Shown one piece after another: positions 17,759 through 25,397 of a stretch of 64,000 bases of DNA; position 1 is the first letter of the stretch; each line of letters opens with the position of its first letter. The position numbers and the translations under genes are program-made. Below the pieces are notes generated by a model that saw only the letters and a list, made by a program, of their open reading frames with translations, was not told where the DNA came from and made no database searches. Source of the DNA: Paenibacillus sp. SC116 (GTDB lineage Bacteria; Bacillota; Bacilli; Paenibacillales; Paenibacillaceae); contig NZ_JANIOF010000007.1 of NCBI RefSeq assembly GCF_024733555.1, forward strand, positions 62,001 to 126,000, given 5' to 3'.

Positions 17759-18919
17759 ATGAAATGGGTCTATTTATTTATTCTACTGCTCATCCTATGG
17801 ATCTTCGGATTGTTTACTCTTGAAGATGAGGAAGTTAAAGAGCCAAAGAAACCGGAAAAAATTATCGCCACGGGCGAACAGTATAGACATGTCGAAGACT
17901 TAGTAAGAGCAGGTAAATATGATGAGGCGGAGAAAATGCTCAATACATTTGAGCCAAACTTTTTTCTCAACTATTACCACATCAAAGATTCTATAGCGGG
18001 AAAAAAAGCTGCTGATGCACATTACGAAGCTAAACGTTATTTAGAAGCATTTGATCAATATCACAATATGTATTTTAAAGATGCTGTTGCAGCAAAACGA
18101 AGCGAAGTACTCGTCATCTATCGTATCGAAAAACTTAGGAAAGAATACCGAACCTATTTAACAGAAGATGAATGCTACCTGAATTATGAAGCAGACAAGA
18201 AAAAAGCAGAAATTCAACAATTAGTAGAAAAGTATCCTAAAATGAAACATGTTCTTCTCGAAATGGAAGAAGAGGAACGTAATTGTAAGGCTTGGAGCTA
18301 CGCAGCAGATGGTGACTACAACTACGCTTTAACCCATTATGAAAATGACGAAGATTTTGCGGAACATGCTATTGTCTTATATTTATTAGCAATGAAAAGC
18401 AAAGCAGAAGGATCCATCACTAAAGCGAAGGAATTCCTTTATCGGATTCCTGTTGGATATGCTGGTCAGTATAGTAAAGAAATTTTAGCTTTCAAGGAAA
18501 AATACGTACCAAAAAAACAATGGGAACAGCAATATCAAAAGTATCACAAAATTGCTCTTACCTCATCTCAAAAAGCGATGGTAACCCATTCACGACAAAA
18601 TGTGTTAAAGGATATGGAAAAAAGAGCAGCTAAGATGGCACTTGAAGAAGAAGACTACGACGACTACAACAGCGAAGAGGAAGATGACTACGATTACGAT
18701 AGTTCTAGCAGCAGTAGCAAAAACAAGAAAAGTAAGGATAGTAAAAATAATAAAGATAAAAAGAAAAAAGATAAGCAATCATCTAAGACGAAACAAACGA
18801 AGTACAAGAATGATAATAAATCTTCAAAAAAATCTTCTTCGAGCAGCAGTTTTAACAGCGGAAGCAAAAGCAGTAGTAAGAGCAGCGGCAGCAGTAGCAG
18901 CTCACGAGGAAAACGTTAA
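17759..18919 (+). CDS. Membrane-anchored paralogue with acidic and Lys/Ser-rich tail
   Basis: A 386-residue paralogue of the preceding lipoprotein. It shares the TPR-like core (AGKYDEAEKMLNTF, AHYEAKRYLEAFDQYHNM, ADGDYNYALTHYEND) and the PKKQWEQQYQKYHKIALTS block, which matches PKSQWKKQYNKYHKLAFSS upstream. Instead of a lipobox it has an uncleaved membrane segment at residues 4-22. The tail differs: an Asp/Glu-rich patch (about 295-318) is followed by a Lys/Ser/Asn-rich stretch and a Ser/Gly end, SSRGKR. The pair keeps the core and closing SRG motif but varies anchor and charge pattern, as if specialised for different partners. Function unknown. Confidence 0.75.
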   Translation: MKWVYLFILLLILWIFGLFTLEDEEVKEPKKPEKIIATGEQYRHVEDLVRAGKYDEAEKMLNTFEPNFFLNYYHIKDSIAGKKAADAHYEAKRYLEAFDQYHNMYFKDAVAAKRSEVLVIYRIEKLRKEYRTYLTEDECYLNYEADKKKAEIQQLVEKYPKMKHVLLEMEEEERNCKAWSYAADGDYNYALTHYENDEDFAEHAIVLYLLAMKSKAEGSITKAKEFLYRIPVGYAGQYSKEILAFKEKYVPKKQWEQQYQKYHKIALTSSQKAMVTHSRQNVLKDMEKRAAKMALEEEDYDDYNSEEEDDYDYDSSSSSSKNKKSKDSKNNKDKKKKDKQSSKTKQTKYKNDNKSSKKSSSSSSFNSGSKSSSKSSGSSSSSRGKR

Positions 18920-18968
18920 TAAATGAAAGAGCAGTCCTCTCATAGGACTAACTACACATTCTGATCGA

Positions 18969-19012
18969 CCGATACCGTACAGCTCTCAGATGAGCGACAG
19001 TATCGGTTTTTT
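18969..19012 (+). terminator. Terminator of the paralogous envelope-protein operon
   Basis: CCGATACCGT and ACAGTATCGG pair with one mismatch and are followed by TTTTTT. Confidence 0.8.
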
Positions 19013-19177
19013 ATTGTACGTTACGCGTTGTTGTCAGTTCTCGGCGCACGCTATAACAGCATAACGCATTGCGTCCTACAATCGGCATTATATATAATGA
19101 TACTACCTATTACCTTAATCTATATGTAACAACATACATTTATAAACGTGATATGAAAGAATAAAGGAGCTAATCCG

Positions 19178-19849
19178 ATGATTGAACATAATAGCGATAG
19201 CAACTACCAGCGCATCCTCATCGTCACCGCTGTCGACGTTGAAAAGGACGCTGTCCTGCGCGGACTCGATGGCGACAGCCGCTTCGAGGTAATCGCGGGC
19301 GGTGTCGGGCCGGCTTCCGCAGCGGCAAGTACCGCGACCAACTTGGCACGAGGCAACTATGACTTGGTTGTCAGTGCGGGCATAGCCGGGGGATTCGCAG
19401 GACGCGCCGCGGTTGGCACACTCGTCGTAGCGAGCGAAATTATCGCGGCCGATCTCGGTGCAGAGACGGCTGAAGGCTTCCGCCGCGTGGACGAACTCGG
19501 CTTTGGCTCCACCTCTGTCGCCGTAGAGACAGAACTAGCGAGCCGACTAACGACGGCGCTGCGAGCTGCAGAGCAGACGGTTGCACTTGCACCAGTGCTT
19601 ACGCTGTCAACCGTTACAGGCACAGCCGAGACTGCCGCGGCATTAGCGCAGCGCATTCCTGAAGCCGCAGCCGAAGCGATGGAAGGCTATGGCGTTGCCG
19701 TTGCTGCTCAGCAAAGCGGGATTCCCGTGCTTGAGCTGCGCTCGGTTTCGAACCCGATCGGCCCTCGTGATCGGGAGGCATGGCGAATCGGTGATGCATT
19801 AGCAGCGCTGCAAGCCGCAAGCTCCATTTTGAAGGAGGTACTCCGATGA
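19178..19849 (+). CDS. mqnB: Futalosine hydrolase
   Basis: A 223-residue nucleoside-phosphorylase-fold enzyme that splits futalosine into dehypoxanthine futalosine and hypoxanthine in the alternative menaquinone pathway. Visible family parts are RILIVTAVDVEKDAVLRGL, the glycine-rich IAGGVGPASAAAST, VSAGIAGGFAGRA, and the purine-site end AMEGYGVAVAAQQSGIPVLELR. AAAGGAG precedes the ATG. Its stop overlaps the start of mqnD in ATGA, so the two are translationally coupled. The gene is visibly richer in G and C, with many GCG/GCC alanine codons, than the flanking genes, possibly reflecting acquisition or constraint. MTA/SAH nucleosidase is the nearest alternative, but the mqnD partner decides it. 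Confidence 0.9.
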   Translation: MIEHNSDSNYQRILIVTAVDVEKDAVLRGLDGDSRFEVIAGGVGPASAAASTATNLARGNYDLVVSAGIAGGFAGRAAVGTLVVASEIIAADLGAETAEGFRRVDELGFGSTSVAVETELASRLTTALRAAEQTVALAPVLTLSTVTGTAETAAALAQRIPEAAAEAMEGYGVAVAAQQSGIPVLELRSVSNPIGPRDREAWRIGDALAALQAASSILKEVLR

Positions 19850-20688
19850 AAATTGCCTATTCACCATGTCCGAACGATACGTTCGTATTCCACGCATGGG
19901 CACATGGACTTGTCCCTGATGCTCCGCAGTTGGATGTCACGTATGCGGATATTAATATCACGAATGAACTGGCTACACGTGAGAATGACCTAGATATTCT
20001 TAAAATCTCATATGCCGCACTGCCATGGGTACTCAAAGAATATGCCTTGCTACCGTGTGGCGGTGCCTTAGGAAGAGGATGCGGACCACTCGTTCTTACG
20101 AAAGGACAAGCTGGTGAAAACAATGATCCTGCTCAGCTAACAGGACGCCGTGTTGCCGTGCCAAGCGAGCGATCTACTGCGTATTTGCTGTTCCGACTAT
20201 GGGCAGCGAAGCATGTGCCAGGGGGCGTTGGAGAGATCGTCGTAATGCCATTCCATGAGATTATGCCTGCCGTACGTGACGGCCATATCGATGCAGGCCT
20301 CGTTATCCATGAGGCACGATTTACCTACCCGAACTACGGACTATCCATGTTAGTCGATCTCGGAAATTGGTGGGAGGCAGATACGAAGCTGCCAATCCCA
20401 CTCGGAGCAATTATTGCTCGACGTTCGCTCGACCTGCAAGCCATCTCTAATTGGGTGCGCGCTTCTGTACAACATGCATGGGCACACCCCGAAGCATCAC
20501 GTGAATATGTCATGCAGTATGCTCAAGAACTGTCGCCTGAAGTAGCGCAAGCACATATCGATCTCTATGTGAACAGCTTTACCGCTGATCTAGGTGAGGA
20601 TGGCTTTAACGCTGTAGAAGCCTTGCTCAGCCGCGCTGCTGCTGAAGGGCTAGTCCCTGAATTTGATCCAGCCTTGCTAAGGCTGTAA
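19846..20688 (+). CDS. mqnD: 1,4-dihydroxy-6-naphthoate synthase
   Basis: A 280-residue enzyme with a periplasmic-binding-protein fold, converting cyclic dehypoxanthine futalosine to 1,4-dihydroxy-6-naphthoate. The hallmark N terminus SPCPNDTFVFHAWAHG is present, followed by DINITNELATRENDLDILKIS, the GALGRGCGPLVLTK stretch and the GLVIHEARFTYPNYGL catalytic region that holds the conserved His. Length is typical. It overlaps mqnB by four bases. The mqnA and mqnC partners are not in this window. The organism therefore likely makes menaquinone by the futalosine route rather than by MenFDHCEB. Confidence 0.93.
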   Translation: MKIAYSPCPNDTFVFHAWAHGLVPDAPQLDVTYADINITNELATRENDLDILKISYAALPWVLKEYALLPCGGALGRGCGPLVLTKGQAGENNDPAQLTGRRVAVPSERSTAYLLFRLWAAKHVPGGVGEIVVMPFHEIMPAVRDGHIDAGLVIHEARFTYPNYGLSMLVDLGNWWEADTKLPIPLGAIIARRSLDLQAISNWVRASVQHAWAHPEASREYVMQYAQELSPEVAQAHIDLYVNSFTADLGEDGFNAVEALLSRAAAEGLVPEFDPALLRL

Positions 20689-20692
20689 GCGA

Positions 20693-20741
20693 AATACAAA
20701 AAGACTGCTTTCCATACCAGGAGAGCAGTCTTTTTGTATTT
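20693..20741. terminator. Bidirectional terminator after mqnD
   Basis: AAATACAAAAAGACTGCT pairs with AGCAGTCTTTTTGTATTT, an 18-bp stem with a short loop. It stops mqnBD on the plus strand and the convergent SRPBCC gene on the minus strand. Confidence 0.85.
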
Positions 20742-20772
20742 CCATATGTAATAAATACATGAATGACTCCAA

Positions 20773-21228
20773 TTACTCCGCATGCGAATTGGCCTCAAGA
20801 TATTTCTTTAAACGATCCATTTCTTTTTGCAGCATCAGTCTAGAGATCCAGCTTGTTAATAAAAATAAAATTCTGTTCTTACCCGATGGGATATCATACT
20901 CTTGCAGCTGAGTCACTTTCACAACCTCACCTTGTTTATCGAATGCATAGGTCATCGTCACTATGTAGTCTTCAACCGTCGCCCTAGCTACTACTTTATG
21001 TGGCAAGTTACTTTCTATAATTCTAGCCTTTACCTCTAAAACTTGACCGAATTGCTTCTGCACGGTGATATACGTTAGACCGGGATAACATTGATTACGA
21101 TCTTCTTCACGCTCAAATATATAACCAATAACCATTTTGCTCCAACGTTTTATTTCTTCTTCATCATTCAGTGCTTTAAATATCCTTTCTACTGGGGCCT
21201 TAATCTCCGTGGATACAATAATTTGCAC
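20773..21228 (-). CDS. SRPBCC/START-like fold protein
   Basis: A 151-residue protein of the SRPBCC (Bet v1-like) superfamily, which binds hydrophobic ligands in a deep cavity. The pattern is IIVSTEIKAPVERIFKALNDEEEIKRWS at the start, a central set of strands (HKVVARATVEDYIVTMTYAF) and a long C-terminal helix (MLQKEMDRLKKYLEA). The open frame extends upstream to 21327, but a GTG at 21228 with GGGAG 8 bases before it matches the domain start, so I use that. It is a paralogue of the next gene with the same LTSW and LMLQKEMDRLKKYLE-like ends. No substrate can be named. Confidence 0.8.
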   Translation of the reverse strand: MQIIVSTEIKAPVERIFKALNDEEEIKRWSKMVIGYIFEREEDRNQCYPGLTYITVQKQFGQVLEVKARIIESNLPHKVVARATVEDYIVTMTYAFDKQGEVVKVTQLQEYDIPSGKNRILFLLTSWISRLMLQKEMDRLKKYLEANSHAE

Positions 21229-21330
21229 GCAAAATATCTCCCATTCTACTAATGATTGTATGTATATAAAAATGGATAAAAAGAACAATATACCTATATG
21301 ATACCACTCATAGATCGAAGTATACACAAT

Positions 21331-21381
21331 AAAACCCCTTACTAGTTGAAAATATAATTCGTCTCATCTAGTAAGAGGTTC
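21331..21381 (-). terminator. Terminator between the two SRPBCC genes
   Basis: AACCCCTTACTAG and CTAGTAAGAGGTT form a 13-bp stem with one mismatch and a T-rich minus-strand exit. The two paralogues are therefore separate transcripts. Confidence 0.7.
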
Positions 21382-21421
21382 TACTGCTAATGCTATTTTA
21401 TTAGTAATCTCAATCTCGCTA

Positions 21422-21943
21422 TCAATTCTCATCGCCCTCAGTCTGTTCGACTGGCTCTGGCACTTCTGGCTTAAGGCTGTTTTGATAACGCCGCTCCACA
21501 AACGCTTTTAATCGAGTCAATTCCTGTTTCAGCTGCCTTCTCAATACCCATCTCGTGACAAGAGAAGATACCCGATCCCACAACGAAACGACTTCACGCG
21601 TATGGGTAAGCGTTACACGCATAACACCAGGCTCATGCTGTTCCAATTGGAAATTCGTCCATACTTCCCAATCTTCGCATGCTCCTTTTACAGTTACACG
21701 TCTATTCGGTTCGTACTCCATAATTTTGGATTGGATGTCTACAAATCTCCCTAGATACTCTTCCACTCTTGTATATGTAGCGCCTACTTTGACACGCTCA
21801 CGGTCTTCTTCCTCATTAAACTTATACTCGACAACAAACTCGCTCCACTCCATGACATGCGAATCACGAACATACGATTCAAATACCATTTCCTTCGGAG
21901 CAGCAATATCCATAGAAATTGAAATATTCATTTTCTTACTCAC
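21422..21943 (-). CDS. SRPBCC/START-like fold protein, paralogue
   Basis: A 173-residue relative of the preceding protein, with the same fold pattern. It has NISISMDIAAPKEMVFESYVRDS, a central strand set (EDWEVWTNFQLEQHEPGVMRVTLTH split by turns) and a C-terminal helix (LRRQLKQELTRLKAFVERR), plus a short acidic tail. Two starts are possible. The GTG at 21943 has only a weak AGGGC upstream, whereas the ATG at 21931 (MNISIS) has AGGTGAG at good spacing and may be the true one. A ligand-binding or polyketide-cyclase-like role is the family norm, but none can be specified. Confidence 0.8.
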   Translation of the reverse strand: MSKKMNISISMDIAAPKEMVFESYVRDSHVMEWSEFVVEYKFNEEEDRERVKVGATYTRVEEYLGRFVDIQSKIMEYEPNRRVTVKGACEDWEVWTNFQLEQHEPGVMRVTLTHTREVVSLWDRVSSLVTRWVLRRQLKQELTRLKAFVERRYQNSLKPEVPEPVEQTEGDEN

Positions 21944-22192
21944 CTGCTTGCCCTTTTACATCTATACTGCTAACAGCGACGGAGAACCGATAACAACTGA
22001 GCATCTAAATAGCCCGCCGACTGTAGAGTAGCTTATATTCTAACATGTTATAGCAGCAGGTTAAATGTGAGTCTATTTCCATTCGTAGAAGATGTCATTC
22101 TGGCTAAAGCCCCTACAGCGATTGAATCCGTAACAAATAGATTAGCATAAGCTTGCATACAAGCGGATTCCATAATTCCTTACGCGTATATC

Positions 22193-23107
22193 TTAAGCCC
22201 TTGCATTAGAACGTCTACTAAAGAAACGTCTAAAGCCTTCTCCTAATATATTGAACGTCAAAATAACGTACATAATAGCTAACGCCGGAATGAATACAAA
22301 GCCAAACTTCTTGTAGTAAATATCTTTACGATGCTCCCCTAACAAAGACATCCAATCTGAGCTCGAATTAATGAACTTCTTCGTATACGTTGCAACTTCA
22401 ATCCAGTCATGCGTAAGAAAAATACTAAGTACGCCAAGCTGTCCAACAAGTAGCATCACTTTGCCTACATCGATGCAGAAATTGATAATGAGTTCTGGCA
22501 GCAATGCAGGCATATAGTAGCCAACAGCCAAACGCTTGCCGCTTAATCCTAAAGAAGTACCCGCCTCCATATATGGTTCATACGATAACTGATGTGTCTG
22601 TTGTTGAATAACATAAGCTACCCTGAAAACTTCGATTAAAGCAAGTATGGTAATGACTTTTAACAACCGATAATCCCCATACTGAATCCATGGACTACTC
22701 AATAGCAATGCCGCAAAGAAAAGTGCGGGTAAGTAAGAAAAAACCTGATTCAAGCCTGTAATTACCGAATAAGTCGCCCCTTTCTGTTTACGGGCAAGTA
22801 AACCTAGTGGTACGGCGATGAGGTATCGGACTAAAGTCACTGCCAACACAAATAAGACGGTTGATTTTGCTCCCACTATCAGTTTACTTAAATTGTCGAC
22901 ACCCGCCTTATCAGAACCGAGCGGATTTTTCTCAGATGGTTTATAAGGAGGCATCGTGAGCTTCGTTCGATCAGCATTCCAACGATGCTTCTCTGGTGTT
23001 AACTCTTTATCTATAAATGGAAGATGAGGACCTGCAAACATAACGAATAAAAGGAAGGCAAGCATCGTTCCGCCGATCCATAATGGTATATTTCTCAACT
23101 CAACCAC
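22193..23107 (-). CDS. ABC transporter permease, DppC/OppC-like
   Basis: A 304-residue inner-membrane permease of the binding-protein-dependent type. It has an N-terminal membrane segment (10-28), an extracytoplasmic loop with NPLGSDKAGVDNLSKLIVGAK typical of the OppC/DppC/NikC group, and about five further spans. The EAA loop is MEAGTSLGLSGKRLAVGYYMP at about 185-205. The GTG start has GAAGGG upstream and begins 5 bases after the stop of the partner permease. No ATP-binding subunit or substrate-binding protein is encoded nearby, so the transporter must use components from elsewhere or be incomplete. Substrate unknown, with peptide or nickel-type transport the family norm. Confidence 0.8.
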   Translation of the reverse strand: MVELRNIPLWIGGTMLAFLLFVMFAGPHLPFIDKELTPEKHRWNADRTKLTMPPYKPSEKNPLGSDKAGVDNLSKLIVGAKSTVLFVLAVTLVRYLIAVPLGLLARKQKGATYSVITGLNQVFSYLPALFFAALLLSSPWIQYGDYRLLKVITILALIEVFRVAYVIQQQTHQLSYEPYMEAGTSLGLSGKRLAVGYYMPALLPELIINFCIDVGKVMLLVGQLGVLSIFLTHDWIEVATYTKKFINSSSDWMSLLGEHRKDIYYKKFGFVFIPALAIMYVILTFNILGEGFRRFFSRRSNARA

Positions 23108-23111
23108 CCCT

Positions 23112-24014
23112 TCATCGCAATCCGCTTTTATTTTTGGAGACTATACTTACAAGTTGAGCGACAACAAGCAGAATCATAAAGCAGAAACTAATCCCAATAA
23201 TGACACCTGGCTCATAATTAGCACCCGCTCCAAATTGGGTGTCATAGTCAATCGCGAAAAACAAGCGATCCGCTGCACCTGGGAAATTTGAGAAGTATTC
23301 GATAATTAACAAGTTCGATAGCATGTACACAAATAAAGAAGATAAATGGCTTAAGATCGTACTCATACAATTTTTCAATACATGCTTGTACATAATCCGA
23401 GTACGAGATAATCCCTTAGCTTGTGCGACTGTTATGTACAACAGTCCTTCTTGTGCCGCGATAGAAGCTGAGGTAATCCGAGCGATATAGAACGTAGGGT
23501 AAATGGACAGCAATACTGTAGGTAATACCCACGCCTCCCAGCCTTCCTGTGCAAAAATACGAATAGACGGAAAATAGGTAAGGATAATCCATTGATAGAG
23601 CAATATAAGCAGAAAGTCAGGTATGGACTGAAATAACCAAGTTGTCATACCGCCTAACCATTTTGTCTTTCTGTCCGAGCTTTGATAATCGAAGATCCCT
23701 TTCAAAATGCCTAAGCCCATACTTAAGACAAACGAGGTAACGATAACGGCCAAACTATTCATAAACGTTCTTGCTACAGCCGTTTCAGCCATTTCTCCTT
23801 CAAAACGAGTTGGACCAAGTGTCTGTTCATAAAAAAGTCCATGAAAAAATGTCTTAATATTGGCAGCGTACTTCTCCCAAGTAAAATGATATTCGGCATG
23901 TATTTCGTGTCCTGCCACGCTAATATCCAAATCTCGTGGGAATAAGACGACTAAAACGAGCAATATCATTGCAACTATGCTGAGCCCTAGCGTCTTGTAA
24001 ATTTGTGTGCGCAT
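23112..24014 (-). CDS. ABC transporter permease, DppB/OppB-like
   Basis: A 300-residue partner permease. A single N-terminal span (about 10-30) and a long outside loop (HEIHAEYHFTWEKYAANIK) precede a five-span core. The EAA loop is TVAQAKGLSRTRIMYKHVLKN. The frame opens earlier at 24050, but GGGGGG 9 bases before the ATG at 24014 (MRTQIYK) marks the more likely start. It is the first gene of a two-gene unit with the OppC-like permease. As with that gene, no ATPase or binding protein is nearby. The long loop is unlike classical OppB. Confidence 0.75.
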   Translation of the reverse strand: MRTQIYKTLGLSIVAMILLVLVVLFPRDLDISVAGHEIHAEYHFTWEKYAANIKTFFHGLFYEQTLGPTRFEGEMAETAVARTFMNSLAVIVTSFVLSMGLGILKGIFDYQSSDRKTKWLGGMTTWLFQSIPDFLLILLYQWIILTYFPSIRIFAQEGWEAWVLPTVLLSIYPTFYIARITSASIAAQEGLLYITVAQAKGLSRTRIMYKHVLKNCMSTILSHLSSLFVYMLSNLLIIEYFSNFPGAADRLFFAIDYDTQFGAGANYEPGVIIGISFCFMILLVVAQLVSIVSKNKSGLR

Positions 24015-24228
24015 TCCTGCCATCCCCCCATAGCATTTCTGTCTATTCATTACACTTTAATTCCAATCCATAATTTGGATCATAAAAATATTATATAGAT
24101 TTTTCGTCATATCCCGACAATCTCCTGCTTCATTTGGAAAAATATATGTATCTAGTTGTACATTATGTATATAGGAACTTTCATTGATTTCAATAATTGA
24201 ACAGCCGTCGAAACGTAACCATACACAA

Positions 24229-24278
24229 AAAGAGGCTTTGCCCTGCAAGTAATCATCAACTTGCGGCAAAACCTCTTC
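24229..24278 (-). terminator. Terminator of the patatin-like gene
   Basis: AAGAGGCTTTGCC pairs with GGCAAAACCTCTT, and GCAAGT pairs with ACTTGC inside it. The minus-strand exit is TTTTTG, just after the stop at 24302. Confidence 0.8.
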
Positions 24279-24301
24279 TATTTACTCACACGACTCATTT
24301 G

Positions 24302-25165
24302 TTACTTCCATTCACGGACTAGCTGTTCACCAATTCTACATCCAAGCCTATAATCTTGGTCTAACACTTCTATATCTTTCGTAAGGCGCTCCGTCTTGAA
24401 TTCAGCCGGAGGATTCACCTCAATAATACGTACATCCGCGGGCGGATTGCGCATAAAGTCAATTGCTTCTTGATACTTATTAGCCCGATTATTTAGTGCA
24501 ACTACCAGCCGTGGATATCGGCGCAACACCCATCTAGTTGGCAGATTGACTTTACTAGAAGGCATCGTGAACGCATGTGGTCTAGAACGAATCACCATGA
24601 TCGTACTCGCTCCTCTGCGGTATGCTTCCAGAACAGGAATCGAATCAGTAACCCCGCCATCGACATAAGGAATCCCATCCACTTCAACAAACCCACGGTA
24701 AAGAACAGGAATCGCACTAGAAGCTTTCAACATCTGTTCTAAATTATTCGCGTTGGGCTCAAGATAAACAGGATTCCCCGTCTCTACCTCTGTCACCCCA
24801 ATTAGAAATTGAGAATGGCCGTTAAATAAAAGCTCCCGTTGCACAGGAAGTTCCCGCGTTGTCGTATCCCACAACCAGTCCAGATCCATCAAATGTCCGC
24901 CACGGATGAATTTTTTCCAATTTATAAAGTCAGGTCTTACAGAATAATCCGTTAGTACTTTATAGTTACGCTTATACATTTGACCAAGATAAACCGCTGT
25001 ATTGTTAGCACCAGCTGACACACCAATACATATATCGAAGGGATTGAAGGAATGCTGAATGAAAGCATCCAACACCCCTGTGGAAAATATTCCTCTCATC
25101 CCTCCACCTTCAACAACCAAAGCTGTCTTGCCTGACTTCGGAACCGTAACGGAATGCTCACTCAT
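24302..25165 (-). CDS. Patatin-like phospholipase (YchK/RssA type)
   Basis: A 287-residue serine hydrolase of the bacterial patatin family, acting on acyl ester bonds of lipids with a Ser-Asp dyad. The oxyanion-hole motif GGGMRG is at 20-25. The nucleophile elbow GVSAG gives Ser50, and DGG at 169-171 gives the catalytic Asp169. The frame opens at 25216, but AGGTGAG directly upstream of the ATG at 25165 (MSEHSV) sets the start, and the upstream peptide is not conserved-looking. No signal peptide, so cytoplasmic or membrane-associated. Single-gene unit with its own terminator. Confidence 0.9.
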   Translation of the reverse strand: MSEHSVTVPKSGKTALVVEGGGMRGIFSTGVLDAFIQHSFNPFDICIGVSAGANNTAVYLGQMYKRNYKVLTDYSVRPDFINWKKFIRGGHLMDLDWLWDTTTRELPVQRELLFNGHSQFLIGVTEVETGNPVYLEPNANNLEQMLKASSAIPVLYRGFVEVDGIPYVDGGVTDSIPVLEAYRRGASTIMVIRSRPHAFTMPSSKVNLPTRWVLRRYPRLVVALNNRANKYQEAIDFMRNPPADVRIIEVNPPAEFKTERLTKDIEVLDQDYRLGCRIGEQLVREWK

Positions 25166-25397
25166 CTTCTCACCTGCCGTTTTCTTAATGCCTAGCGTTA
25201 ACTTCTTTATATACAATTACACATCAATTGCAGAGTGATGTAAACCCAACAAATGATCTAGGCAGTATCCAATGGTCCTATAGAAGAAGATAATCGTTCC
25301 TATGTCACGTCTCCAAATTAGACAATTCATCTTGAGCATGAGTAACTCTCTATCGTTGAAGGTACGGGTTCAGAACCGTATTTTAATCTCATAAAAG

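Noticed and set aside
18642-18926. Open frame overlapping the tail of the membrane-anchored paralogue in another frame
   Set aside because: It comes from the low-complexity Ser/Lys/Asp codons and has only a start inside the known gene, with no ribosome site of its own.
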